From Bacillota bacterium (GTDB lineage: Bacteria > Bacillota > Clostridia > Tissierellales > Sedimentibacteraceae): DNA of 64,000 nucleotides. The translations under genes were made by a program, and so were the position numbers. Where the stretch lies: assembly GCA_023453025.1 (NCBI GenBank), contig JAEXUD010000008.1, positions 1 through 64,000 of the forward strand. Direction: 5' to 3'. The notes beneath the pieces were generated by a model that was given only the letters and a program-made list of their open reading frames with translations, was not told the origin of the DNA and did not search any database. Numbering within the stretch: the stretch's first letter is position 1; each line of letters opens with the position of its first letter. Shown piece by piece: positions 7,500-16,657 of this stretch.

Positions 7500-8873
7500 C
7501 TAGACTCTACGACCGTTGGAATTACTGGTTATCAGAAGCACAGTTTCCACATGCGGCGTCATCGGAAACATATCCACACACTGCACCTTTTCCACCTTAT
7601 AACCATTCTCCAGAAATACCGGCAAGTCCTTTGCCAGCGATGTAGGCTTACATGATATATACACAAATGTTTCCGGTTTATAATCGATTATCTTTTGGAT
7701 TGCCTTTGGGTGAATTCCCTCACGCGGGGGGTCCAGAACTATTATATCCGGTTTATCTTTAAGCTCATCTATCTTTTTAAGAACATCTCCTGCTATGAAG
7801 GTACAGTTATCTAAATTATTTAATTTTGCATTTTCATTTGCTTTTTCTACTGCTTCTTCTACTATTTCTATGCCGATTACTTTCTTTGCTGTTGGTGCCA
7901 GTATCTGAGCGATGGTTCCTGTTCCTGAGTAAAGGTCAAATATTACCTTATCCTTTGTTGTTCCTATGAAATCTCTTACTATGGAATACAGCTTTTCTGC
8001 TCCCAGAGAATTTGTCTGGAAGAATGAGAATGATGATATGTTAAAGTGAAGTCCCAGGAGTTCTTCGACTATTCTGTCCTCTCCGTAGAGGAGTTTCATT
8101 TCTTCGGCTTTTGCCACGTCTGCAACTCCGTCATATGTGGAGTGGGCAATGCATTTTATTGTTCCTTTTAAATCAAGATTTAATATTAAGTCAACAAATT
8201 CTTGTTCGTTTAATGTTCCCTGGCTTGTGGTAATCAGGTTTATTAAAATCTGTCCTGTTTTTTCTGCTTTTCTTACCAGCAAATACCTTAAATATCCAAT
8301 ATTGGTGCTTTTGTGGTAGAATGTTTGACTATTTCCTTGGAAATAATCCAGAATTTGACATAAAATCTGTCGAAAATCTTCGTCCACTATTGAACATGAA
8401 CTTGTGCTGACGATGCTGTGGAAGCTGTATCTTCTGTGCATTCCCAATGCTAATGGCCCTTCCTTGACCTCGTCACCAAATGAGAACTCCATTTTATTTC
8501 TGTATTCTGTTTTTTTAGGGCTTGGGACTATTGGAAGAAATTCATAGCTTTCTGTCAAAACGCTGTCTAAAATTGACTTGACCTGACCGGATTTGATTTC
8601 AAGCTGCTTTTCATAAGGGACATTTTGGTATGTGCAGCCTCCGCACAGACTGAAATGCCGGCATAACGGTTCAACCTCATATTCGGCAGGCTCAAGAACT
8701 TCAATTACTTTAGCTTCTGCTGAATCTTTTCGGGACCTGCTTATTCTTGCCAGAACTTTTTGTCCTTGTATGGCATTTTTGACTTTTATTCTTTTACCTT
8801 GGTATGTAGCTGTTCCCGTATTGGGGAAATGCAGCTCATCTATTGTTAATTCGATTATATCGTTTTTTTTCAT
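7500..8873 (-). CDS. rlmD: 23S rRNA (uracil-5-)-methyltransferase, RlmD/RlmCD family
   Basis: A 457-aa SAM-dependent RNA m5U methyltransferase of the TrmA/RumA family. It has a TRAM domain (about 1-60), a [4Fe-4S] ligand set (C in PLCRHF, then CGGC, with a fourth Cys upstream or downstream), a SAM motif DLYSGTGTIAQIL, and DPPREG. The catalytic segment is YISCKPTSL and the C-terminal base is in HVETV. It ends LITSNSNGRRV; the last dozen codons adjoin the element and may have been supplied by it. The gene is otherwise full length. It is the last gene of a minus-strand run after the thioesterase gene. Family assignment is firm; which uracil is modified is not visible. Confidence 0.9.
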   Translation of the reverse strand: MKKNDIIELTIDELHFPNTGTATYQGKRIKVKNAIQGQKVLARISRSRKDSAEAKVIEVLEPAEYEVEPLCRHFSLCGGCTYQNVPYEKQLEIKSGQVKSILDSVLTESYEFLPIVPSPKKTEYRNKMEFSFGDEVKEGPLALGMHRRYSFHSIVSTSSCSIVDEDFRQILCQILDYFQGNSQTFYHKSTNIGYLRYLLVRKAEKTGQILINLITTSQGTLNEQEFVDLILNLDLKGTIKCIAHSTYDGVADVAKAEEMKLLYGEDRIVEELLGLHFNISSFSFFQTNSLGAEKLYSIVRDFIGTTKDKVIFDLYSGTGTIAQILAPTAKKVIGIEIVEEAVEKANENAKLNNLDNCTFIAGDVLKKIDELKDKPDIIVLDPPREGIHPKAIQKIIDYKPETFVYISCKPTSLAKDLPVFLENGYKVEKVQCVDMFPMTPHVETVLLITSNSNGRRV

Positions 8874-8939
8874 TTGTGCTCCTATAATTAAGATATGGGA
8901 TTACGCAGTCTCATTCACCAATTTAAGGGATGCTCCCTC

Positions 8940-9443
8940 TTATATTTCTACTTCCTTTGGTGCTTCTGACAAGTCATCCAGCATCAGTGAATCGTCTGCG
9001 CCTGTTTCTTTTGCTAATTTCTCGATACTCATTTTATAATATTTTGCATGGCCTGTTGCCGCAACGCTGCCGTCTTCCAGCAAAATTTCTCCTGTACCTT
9101 CAAACAGGAGGCGGGTATTGCGTGTTGTCCTTGCAACTGCTTTAATTGGTTTATCAATCGGAACAGGCTTTTTGTATTTAATGTTAAGCTCGACTGTCAC
9201 TCCCCATGCATCCGGTTCATCAATCATGATTGACCTTCCTATAACTTCATCCAATACTGAAGAAATAACGCCTCCGTGTACTCTGTCCGGATAGCTTTGA
9301 TGGATTTCCGTAGGTGTGGATACGGACATAAGCTCTTTATTTTCTAATTCATAAAACTTGGTTTTTAATGATCCTTTATTTTCTGTTCCGCACACAAAGC
9401 AATGCTTGCTTATCTTTTGTTTGTTTTGTACTTTATACTTCAT
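8940..9443 (-). CDS. PaaI-like hotdog-fold thioesterase family protein
   Basis: A 167-aa single-domain hotdog protein. The motif DRVHGGVISSVLDEVIG (about residues 53-69) is the conserved HGG helix region of PaaI-type acyl-CoA thioesterases. A Cys-rich N-terminus (FVCGTENKGSLK) is common in this subfamily. Substrate unknown. It lies upstream of rlmD with a 66-bp gap and downstream of the flavodoxin gene, from which a terminator separates it. Confidence 0.75.
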   Translation of the reverse strand: MKYKVQNKQKISKHCFVCGTENKGSLKTKFYELENKELMSVSTPTEIHQSYPDRVHGGVISSVLDEVIGRSIMIDEPDAWGVTVELNIKYKKPVPIDKPIKAVARTTRNTRLLFEGTGEILLEDGSVAATGHAKYYKMSIEKLAKETGADDSLMLDDLSEAPKEVEI

Positions 9444-9522
9444 TTTTATCCCCCTGATATTTAAAAGTTTTTGTGTGATTCTTCACTCGCCTGCTGTGAC
9501 GCAATGAATAAAAATTTAAAAA

Positions 9523-9543
9523 GACGACTTGAATTTAGTCGTC
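9523..9543 (-). terminator. Intrinsic terminator after the flavodoxin-like gene
   Basis: GACGAC/GTCGTC stem (9523-9528 with 9538-9543) followed on the minus strand by a T-rich run. It closes the ptsI-flavodoxin transcript. Confidence 0.7.
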
Positions 9544-9547
9544 AAAC

Positions 9548-10129
9548 TTAAAGCTGTAATAATTTTTCAGTCATTTCTTTTATTGCCAGTATTACATCTC
9601 GACTTGGTCTCAAATTTGCATAGTCCCCTGAATAATGAATCAGTCCATATGCAGGGAAGCTGTGTGATGACAACAGATTTGCCGGAACAGGAACGGGTGT
9701 CATACCCATGTGCTGTCCAAATATATTTATGGCGTTAAGGCACATATCTCCTCCGCCTTCGCCGTTGCCGCAGGAAGTAAATGCAAATAATTTTTTCCCC
9801 CAGAAGGCTGCTTCCGGCCAGTATGGAGAAAATGCATCCATAAAAGCTTTCATTGCTCCTGAAACATTTCCGAAATAAGTGGGGGAACCCATAATTATTA
9901 TGTCACTGTCCAGAAGTTTTTCAACCGATGCTTCTTCAACATTCATAACTTCATTCTTATATTGACCTGCCACAGTGAACTGTTTTGCAAGCTCGGCATA
10001 GTTAGGGTCCTGTATTCTCAAAAGCTGTACTTCTGTATCATATTTGCTAAGTTCATCATAAAATTCTCTTGCCATCAGAAAATTATTTCCGCATACACTG
10101 TGGAACACTATAGATATTTTTTTGCTCAT
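9548..10129 (-). CDS. Flavodoxin-like NAD(P)H-dependent oxidoreductase
   Basis: A 193-aa flavodoxin-fold protein of the WrbA/FMN-reductase type. The N-terminal strand IVFHSVCGNNFLMA is the phosphate-binding loop for FMN. MGSPTYFGNVSGAMKAFMDA and FTSCGNGEGGGD are the other FMN contacts. It probably reduces quinones or flavin-linked substrates in the cytoplasm. Its start codon overlaps the ptsI stop by one base (TAATG), so the two are translationally coupled, an unusual partner for enzyme I. Confidence 0.8.
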   Translation of the reverse strand: MSKKISIVFHSVCGNNFLMAREFYDELSKYDTEVQLLRIQDPNYAELAKQFTVAGQYKNEVMNVEEASVEKLLDSDIIIMGSPTYFGNVSGAMKAFMDAFSPYWPEAAFWGKKLFAFTSCGNGEGGGDMCLNAINIFGQHMGMTPVPVPANLLSSHSFPAYGLIHYSGDYANLRPSRDVILAIKEMTEKLLQL

Positions 10130-11880
10130 TAATTCCTGCTCCTTGTATTACATCTTTTCAAATAGTTTTCACTTTCATCCGCAAATAAACAACTTAAATA
10201 TTCTTCAACCTCCACTGCGGTTTCCATATTCAAGGTTCCCTGAGCTATTTTTTCCATCTCACTTTTGTCCAGATTTCTTATAATATATCTTGAATTTAAA
10301 ATAGCGGGTGAATTCATGCTGAATTCGTCCAGACCCATACCCAGAAATATAGGTATAAGTTTAGGGTCGCCTGCTGCTTCTCCGCACATTCCGACTCTGA
10401 TTCCTGCTTTATGTGCATTATCAATAATTCCTTTTATCAAGCGAAGCATTGCAGGGTGGTATTGGCTGTATAAATGTGATAATTTTGAATTTAATCTGTC
10501 AACAGCCAGTGTATACTGAATTAAATCGTTAGTTCCTATGCTGAAAAAGTCAACTTCTTTTGCCAGCATATCTGATATTATAGCTGCCGATGGTATTTCA
10601 ATCATAATTCCTATTTCAATGTCATCTTTGAACGGAATACCTTCTGCTGCAAGCTCCTGTTTTGCTTTTTCCAATATTTTTTTGGAGTCTCTTAACTCCT
10701 TCATGGTGGAAATCATGGGAAACATGATTTTAACATTTCCAAAAACACTCGCTCTTAGTATTGCCCTGAGCTGTGTTCTGAAAACATCTACATTACCGAG
10801 ACATAATCTGATTGCTCTATATCCGAGAAACGGGTTCATTTCCTCAGGTATATCAAAATAAGGTACATTCTTGTCTCCGCCTATGTCAAGCGTCCTGATT
10901 ACAACATGCTTATCGCCCATTTTCTGAAGAACTTCCTTATATTCTTCAAATTGTTCATCCTCAGAGGGCTGGCATTCACGGTTCATAAAAATAAATTCGC
11001 TTCTGAACAGTCCTATGCCCTCAGCATCATTTTCCAAAACCATGTCTACATCATGGGGGGTTCCTATATTCGCTGATAAGGCTACTTTAAATCCATCCAT
11101 GGATATAGTAGGTAGACCGGCTTGTTTTTTTAGCTCGTTATTAATTTCTTCTAGTCTCAGTTTTTTCTGATTATAGAAGAATAATTGCTTTTCATTTGGA
11201 TTAATCAATACTTTTCCGGTTTTACCGTCACATATTATTATGTCATTATCCTTGATTTTTTGTGTTATATTTTCCAGCCCAACAACGGTCGGAATTCCCA
11301 TTAATCTTGCAATAATTGCTACATGAGATGTCTTTCCTCCCAATTCCGTAACCATTGCGGCTACCTTGTCTTTTTCCAATTGTGCAGTATCTGAAGGAGT
11401 CAGGTCCTTTGCTATAATTACCGAATTTTTTTCAAGCCTGGAGTAATCATCATTTCTGATGCCTAAGAGTATTTTAATGACTCTGTTCATTACATCTCTT
11501 ATGTCCTCTGCTCTTTCTCTGAGGTATTCGTCTTCAATATTTTCAAACATGTTTATATAATAAATCGATACTTCTTTTAAAGCGTATTCTGCATTCACAT
11601 ATTCGTTTACAATTTTTGATTCTACTTCTGAAATAAATGTTTCATCTTCCAGCATCAATTCATGTGACTTAAAAATTTGAGCTTCATTTTCACCGACTTC
11701 ATTCAAGGTTTTTAAATATATATCATTTAACTGGTTTTTGCCTAAATCGATAGCATTTCTCAATCTTTCAATTTGTTTTTCGGAATTATTGACATAAACT
11801 TTTTTTACATCCATTGATTTTTTTTCAATTACAAAAGCTTTTCCGATCCCAATTCCCGGTGAAACGCCTAAACCCTTCAT
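10129..11880 (-). CDS. ptsI: Phosphoenolpyruvate-protein phosphotransferase (PTS enzyme I)
   Basis: A 583-aa soluble enzyme that passes phosphate from PEP to HPr. The phosphorylated His is His186 in GGKTSHVAII. The C-terminal PEP-binding barrel has MIEIPSAA, IGTNDLIQYT and the catalytic CGEAAGD. The N-terminal HPr-binding helical domain is present and the length is typical. HPr (ptsH) is not next to it, unlike many Firmicutes. It is followed by a coupled flavodoxin-like gene, and aroD is divergent across a 292-bp gap. Confidence 0.95.
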   Translation of the reverse strand: MKGLGVSPGIGIGKAFVIEKKSMDVKKVYVNNSEKQIERLRNAIDLGKNQLNDIYLKTLNEVGENEAQIFKSHELMLEDETFISEVESKIVNEYVNAEYALKEVSIYYINMFENIEDEYLRERAEDIRDVMNRVIKILLGIRNDDYSRLEKNSVIIAKDLTPSDTAQLEKDKVAAMVTELGGKTSHVAIIARLMGIPTVVGLENITQKIKDNDIIICDGKTGKVLINPNEKQLFFYNQKKLRLEEINNELKKQAGLPTISMDGFKVALSANIGTPHDVDMVLENDAEGIGLFRSEFIFMNRECQPSEDEQFEEYKEVLQKMGDKHVVIRTLDIGGDKNVPYFDIPEEMNPFLGYRAIRLCLGNVDVFRTQLRAILRASVFGNVKIMFPMISTMKELRDSKKILEKAKQELAAEGIPFKDDIEIGIMIEIPSAAIISDMLAKEVDFFSIGTNDLIQYTLAVDRLNSKLSHLYSQYHPAMLRLIKGIIDNAHKAGIRVGMCGEAAGDPKLIPIFLGMGLDEFSMNSPAILNSRYIIRNLDKSEMEKIAQGTLNMETAVEVEEYLSCLFADESENYLKRCNTRSRN

Positions 11881-12172
11881 ATATACACTACCTTTCAGTT
11901 AATACATACATTTTCTTTTGTGATTTATCTTCAATTTTAATAGTTACTTTATGCCCAATTTATATTATTATATTACTCAAGGCAACCTATTGTCAACGAA
12001 TAATATTGCAATTTCAACATTTTTAATGATAATGTTTTCATTGTTGATTTTTAGCAATTCTATATTATACTGTTATAATTTCATTAAAAATTAATATATA
12101 TTTTAGGGTACATGTATAATATAATTAGTTATAAGGATATTAAAACCATTCTAAAGTAAAGGAGTATTTAGT

Positions 12173-12925
12173 ATGAATCATGTACAGATTAATAATTTGA
12201 TATTTAAAGACGGGAATCCAAAAATCTGTGTTCCCATTACCGGCATAACTGATTTTCAGATTTTAAATGATTTAGAAAACTTGAGATATTATGATTTTGA
12301 CTTAATTGAATTAAGAATTGACTATTATGAAAATGTTGAGGATTTTGATAAGGTCAGGGAGCTTCTTTTAAAAATCAGACAAATCTACAGCAAGCCAATT
12401 CTTTTTACCTTCAGAACCAAGGATGAAGGCGGCATGTACAAAATGCCGGAAGACAAATATTTTTTACTCAATCAGCTTGCTGTTGAAAGCGGTTTGGTTG
12501 ACTTAATAGATATTGAGCTTTTCAGCACTGAAGAAAAAATAAACGAGACAATAGCAGCCGCAAAGAAAAATGATGTTAAAGTAATCATGTCTAACCATGA
12601 TTTTTATAAAACCCCTGAAAAGCATGAAATAATCAACAGATTAGTTAAAATGCAGGAGTATGATGCCGATATCACAAAAATTGCCGTTATGCCCAACTGC
12701 GAGGAGGATGTGCTGACTTTGATGGAAGCCTCGCTGGAAATGAAAAAAGAAAAAGGAGACAGACCCTTTATAACAATAGCAATGGGGCCGCTTGGAGCGG
12801 TAACCAGACTGACAGGACAGCTGTTCGGTTCATGCCTTACATTTGCGTCATTAAACAGGTTATCCTCAATTGGACAAATAAATGTTAAGAATGCAAGAGA
12901 ATTATTATCATTGCTGCAAATATAA
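12173..12925 (+). CDS. aroD: 3-dehydroquinate dehydratase, type I
   Basis: A 250-aa class I dehydroquinase of the shikimate pathway, converting 3-dehydroquinate to 3-dehydroshikimate. The Schiff-base lysine is Lys169 in ITKIAVMP and the general base is His142 in MSNHDFYKTP, both at the usual spacing. Near the N-terminus, LIELRIDYY is the substrate-binding segment. AAGGAG precedes the ATG. It stands alone and ends at a bidirectional terminator shared with ileS. Confidence 0.95.
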   Translation: MNHVQINNLIFKDGNPKICVPITGITDFQILNDLENLRYYDFDLIELRIDYYENVEDFDKVRELLLKIRQIYSKPILFTFRTKDEGGMYKMPEDKYFLLNQLAVESGLVDLIDIELFSTEEKINETIAAAKKNDVKVIMSNHDFYKTPEKHEIINRLVKMQEYDADITKIAVMPNCEEDVLTLMEASLEMKKEKGDRPFITIAMGPLGAVTRLTGQLFGSCLTFASLNRLSSIGQINVKNARELLSLLQI

Positions 12926-12940
12926 TTTCTTATTAAAATA

Positions 12941-12972
12941 AAAAATCGGTACTGTCATTAATACCGATTTTT
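12941..12972. terminator. Bidirectional terminator between aroD and ileS
   Basis: AAAAATCGGTA at 12941-12951 pairs perfectly with TACCGATTTTT at 12962-12972. A- and T-runs on both sides make it work in either direction for the convergent genes. Confidence 0.85.
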
Positions 12973-12981
12973 GTTTTATTT

Positions 12982-15900
12982 TTATTTGTTTACCTTATTC
13001 AGCTTCATGCCTGTTTCAACACCGTTAAGGTTCTGAACCTCCATTGTATCACCGGCAGCTTTTTCTATAGTATCAGCCAGGGTTTCACTCTTGATGAATT
13101 CTTCAAATTCCTTGACAACCTTGTCAATTTCTTCCGGACCGTTATAGAATATTTGAATTCTGTCCATCATTTCATATCCGTTGTTCTTTCTCATTTGCTG
13201 AACCTTGGATATGAATTCTCGGGCATAGCCTTCATTCAATAAATCCTCTGTCAAATTGGTGTCTATAATTGTAAACAGATTGTTTCCTGTAGATACATCA
13301 TAGCCTTCCTTTGCAGATATACGAATATCAAGTATCTCCTCATTAAGCTCAACAACTTGGTCATTAACTGTCAATTCACACTTCTCACCTGATTGAACCT
13401 TGGTGATTATCTCTAATGAATCAGCTTTAGCCAGAGCAGACGCAAATGCTTTGACATTGCTGCCGAGCATCGGTCCTGCAAGCTTGAAGTTCGGTTTTAA
13501 TGAGAAATCCATGAATTCATTCAAGTCATGCTCGAACACAACTTCCTTAACGTTTAATTCTTCCTTGATCAACGGAACCAAGTCTTCAATCAAGTCATGA
13601 TATTTACCGTCAATGTGTATTCTTCTGATTGGCTGTCTGACCTTGATCTTTGCATTTTCTCTTGATGCTCTTCCCAGCTTTACAAGATCCTTTACAAGAT
13701 CCATCCTCTTTTCAACATTTTCATCTATCAATTCACTGTGAACTTCAGGATAGTAGCTTATGTGTACCGATACTTCTCCTGTCAGGTTTCTGTAGATTTC
13801 TTCTGATAAATATGGAGCAAATGGTGCTGTCAGCTGTGCAACACCCACCAATATCTCATAGGTTGTATTGTAAACAGCTTTTTTATCTTCTGTTAATTCT
13901 GTTGTCCAGAATCTTCTTCTTGAACGTCTGATATACCAATTAGACAAATCTTCATTTACAAATTCCTGAATTGCTCTGACTGACTTATTGTGGTCGTATA
14001 CATTCATGCTTTCTCTTACATATTTAACCAGGTTATTGAATTTAGATATAATCCATCTGTCAAGCTCAGGTCTGTCTTTGTATTCAACAAAGAATTCTCT
14101 TGGATTGATTGAATCAGTGTTGGCGTACAATGCAAAAAATGTATAAACATTCTTGATAGTTCCGAAATACTTGCTCAATACTTCCTTTAATCCGTCTTCA
14201 TCAAACTTGGTAGGTGACCATGCAGGTGACACATACAACAGGTACCAACGAAGAGCATCTGCTCCGTATCTGTCAAATAAATCAAACGGGTCAACCGTAT
14301 TTCCTCTTGATTTGGACATTTTCTTGCCGTATTTGTCAAGAATCAGGTCATTAACCAGCACTCTCTTGTATGGTGATTTACCCATTACAAATGTTGAGAT
14401 TGCTATTAATGAATAGAACCAGCCTCTTGTCTGATCGATGCCCTCGCAGATAAAGTCTGCAGGGAACAAATTGTCAAATTTATCGGCATTTTCAAACGGG
14501 TAGTGCCATTGTGCATAAGGCATGGCACCGGAGTCAAACCAGCAGTCTATAACATCCTTGACTCTGGTCATATGCTTGCCGCATTCCGGACAAACTATGT
14601 GTACATCATCAACATATGGTCTGTGAAGCTCAATTGTATTTTCATCCACTTCTTCAACAGCTTTTTCAGCTAACTCTTTTCTTGAACCGATGCTTTCAAC
14701 ATGACCGCACTCACATCTCCATAAGGGAAGCGGAGTTCCCCAGTAACGGCTTCTTGATATAGCCCAGTCATTCAGGTTTTCCAGCCAGTTTCCGAAACGC
14801 TTTTCACCTACAAATTCCGGATACCATTCTACAGAATTGTTGTTTTCTATTAATTTATCTCTTAACTTGGTCATTTGGATGTACCAGCTTGGTCTTGCGT
14901 AGTACAAGAGCGGTGTATGGCATCTCCAGCAGTGCGGATAGTTGTGAAGAACAGGTTCTTTTCTGTATAACTTTCCGTTTTCCTTCAGCCAGCTGAGTAT
15001 TGGCTGGTCGGCATCCATTACAAACATTTCTGACCAAGGTGTTCCTCTGAATCTTCCTGTGTCGTCAACAGGGTTAAGAACCGGAAGCTTGTATCTGACA
15101 CCTGTATTGTAGTCGTCCTCACCGAACGCCGGAGCTGTATGGACTATACCGGTACCGTCTTCTGTCGTAACATAGTCGGCACATGTTACAAAAAATGCTT
15201 TTTTGCCGGCAGGCAATTCAACGTAAGGCATCAGCTGCTCATATTCCATGAACTCCAGGTCCTTGCCCTTCATTTCTTCGAGCACTTCATATTCTTCACG
15301 AATTACTTTATCAACTAAAGGTTTGGAAATATAAAATACTTCTCCCTTTGTGCCTTCTGTATCCTTTATTTTAATTTTTAAATAATCAACGTCAGGATGT
15401 ACCGTCAGTGAAACATTAGAAAGCAAAGTCCATGGAGTTGTTGTCCATGCAAGGAAATATTCATCCGCATCTTTTTTCTTGAATTTGGCATATGCGGTCA
15501 TTGTTTTTATTTCTTCATAGCCTTGCGCAACCTCGTGTGATGCGAGACCTGTTCCGCATCTTGGGCAGTATGGAAGTATTTTATGCCCTTCATACATCAT
15601 GCCTTCCTTGAACATTTTGTCAAGTATCCACCACTCTGATTCGATGTAGTCATTTTCCAGAGTGATATACGGGTCATCCAGATCGATTAAATAAGCCATT
15701 CTTTCTGTCATTTCACGCCATTGAGCCTCATAGGTAAAAACTGAATGACGGCATTTTTCGTTAAAATTATCAATGCCATATTGCTCAATATCTGTCTTGT
15801 CTTTTAATCCTAATTGTTTTTCAACCTCTATTTCAACCGGCAGGCCGTGAGTATCCCAGCCGGCCTTTCTGTTTACCTGGTAGCCTTCCATTGTTTTGAA

Positions 15901-16113
15901 CCTGCATACGGAGTCCTTCAATGTTCTTGCTATTACATGGTGAATTCCTGGGCGGCCGTTTGCTGTCGGCGGTCCTTCGTAAAATATAAACGGTTCTTTA
16001 TCATTTCTTGTCTCGACGCTTTTCTTGAGCAAATCTATCTCATTCCAATACTTGGATATTTCATGCTCTGTCTGTTTATAATCAGCTTTTGAGATATCTT
16101 TAAATTGTTTCAT
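12982..16113 (-). CDS. ileS: Isoleucyl-tRNA synthetase, type 2, with GXHH signature
   Basis: A 1043-aa class I synthetase that charges tRNA-Ile. Order: Rossmann catalytic domain, editing domain (about 190-390, with TAPAFGEDDY), KMSKS loop (KKMSKSRGN), anticodon-binding domain and C-terminal extension. The length and the C-terminal part match the type 2 (eukaryote-like) IleRS. The usual HIGH motif reads GIHH at residues 56-59 (GRPGIHHVI), so the first and third positions are swapped. Published work on a bacterial type 2 IleRS reports that this GXHH form gives extreme mupirocin resistance. A C4 zinc-like site (CPRCG, CPECG) is also present. It is controlled by the T-box upstream. Confidence 0.97.
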   Translation of the reverse strand: MKQFKDISKADYKQTEHEISKYWNEIDLLKKSVETRNDKEPFIFYEGPPTANGRPGIHHVIARTLKDSVCRFKTMEGYQVNRKAGWDTHGLPVEIEVEKQLGLKDKTDIEQYGIDNFNEKCRHSVFTYEAQWREMTERMAYLIDLDDPYITLENDYIESEWWILDKMFKEGMMYEGHKILPYCPRCGTGLASHEVAQGYEEIKTMTAYAKFKKKDADEYFLAWTTTPWTLLSNVSLTVHPDVDYLKIKIKDTEGTKGEVFYISKPLVDKVIREEYEVLEEMKGKDLEFMEYEQLMPYVELPAGKKAFFVTCADYVTTEDGTGIVHTAPAFGEDDYNTGVRYKLPVLNPVDDTGRFRGTPWSEMFVMDADQPILSWLKENGKLYRKEPVLHNYPHCWRCHTPLLYYARPSWYIQMTKLRDKLIENNNSVEWYPEFVGEKRFGNWLENLNDWAISRSRYWGTPLPLWRCECGHVESIGSRKELAEKAVEEVDENTIELHRPYVDDVHIVCPECGKHMTRVKDVIDCWFDSGAMPYAQWHYPFENADKFDNLFPADFICEGIDQTRGWFYSLIAISTFVMGKSPYKRVLVNDLILDKYGKKMSKSRGNTVDPFDLFDRYGADALRWYLLYVSPAWSPTKFDEDGLKEVLSKYFGTIKNVYTFFALYANTDSINPREFFVEYKDRPELDRWIISKFNNLVKYVRESMNVYDHNKSVRAIQEFVNEDLSNWYIRRSRRRFWTTELTEDKKAVYNTTYEILVGVAQLTAPFAPYLSEEIYRNLTGEVSVHISYYPEVHSELIDENVEKRMDLVKDLVKLGRASRENAKIKVRQPIRRIHIDGKYHDLIEDLVPLIKEELNVKEVVFEHDLNEFMDFSLKPNFKLAGPMLGSNVKAFASALAKADSLEIITKVQSGEKCELTVNDQVVELNEEILDIRISAKEGYDVSTGNNLFTIIDTNLTEDLLNEGYAREFISKVQQMRKNNGYEMMDRIQIFYNGPEEIDKVVKEFEEFIKSETLADTIEKAAGDTMEVQNLNGVETGMKLNKVNK

Positions 16114-16214
16114 TTCTTCCTCCTGTTATTTTAATTTTAGTGTCGCCATAATCATAAATTATTCCATATATCGCAGGCTTCATCGGCAATTTTTCTGTTC
16201 CCTGCCGACCGCAC

Positions 16215-16299
16215 AAAACGGGGTTAGGGCTATTCGCGCTGCATAAGACCTACCGCCGTTTTTCTGAAAAAACACTCTGAAAAACGGGGTTAAGGCTAT
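16215..16299. repeat. Direct repeat of a 19-bp unit in the ileS leader
   Basis: AAAACGGGGTTAGGGCTAT at 16215-16233 recurs with one change at 16281-16299. CCGTTTTT at 16256-16263 is complementary to the start of each unit, so either copy can form a stem with it. It lies between the T-box terminator and the ileS start and is more G+C-rich than its surroundings, like a small inserted repeat. Confidence 0.5.
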
Positions 16300-16556
16300 A
16301 ATATAAAATCCCATGTCTTAAGACATGGGACGAAATTCGCGGTACCACCCAAATTACATATAAATACACTAAATATATGTCACTCGAAAATTTAACGCAT
16401 TTATACGTAATTTCTTACTTAGTTTCAGAAATCAAACTCATGGATGATTTTCAACGCACTTGGAATTATAATCTCCCACCAGATGATTATATCTCTTTGA
16501 GACCTGCCTGCGCCTACTGTTCCAATCACTGCTTATTTATATTTATTTTCTGTATA
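16300..16556 (-). promoter_or_regulatory. T-box leader (isoleucine) of ileS
   Basis: On the minus strand the T-box sequence GGGTGGTACCGCG is at 16338-16350. It is followed by the perfect terminator palindrome 16310-16329 (CCCATGTCTT and its complement) and a T-rich run. About 200 nt of structured RNA precede it. Uncharged tRNA-Ile should stabilise the antiterminator and switch on ileS. The isoleucine specificity rests on the downstream gene; I did not fold stem I to locate the specifier codon. Confidence 0.9.
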
Positions 16557-16585
16557 ATGATATATTAAATCAAAAATAAAGTCAA
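16557..16585 (-). promoter_or_regulatory. Promoter of the ileS T-box transcript
   Basis: Minus-strand TTGACT (16580-16585) and TATCAT (16557-16562) with 17-bp spacing, directly upstream of the T-box leader. Confidence 0.65.
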
Positions 16586-16657
16586 GGAATAAATTGATTT
16601 TTTTATGAAACAATAATAAATATATGTAATTTATAAAAATAAGGGAAAGAGGAGTTT

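Noticed and set aside
7454..7645. Plus-strand ORF over the rlmD 3' end
   Set aside because: Antisense to a conserved gene, no ribosome binding site and low-complexity composition.
12173..12925. aroD-ptsI as a functional pair
   Set aside because: They are only divergent neighbours with unrelated pathways and separate signals.
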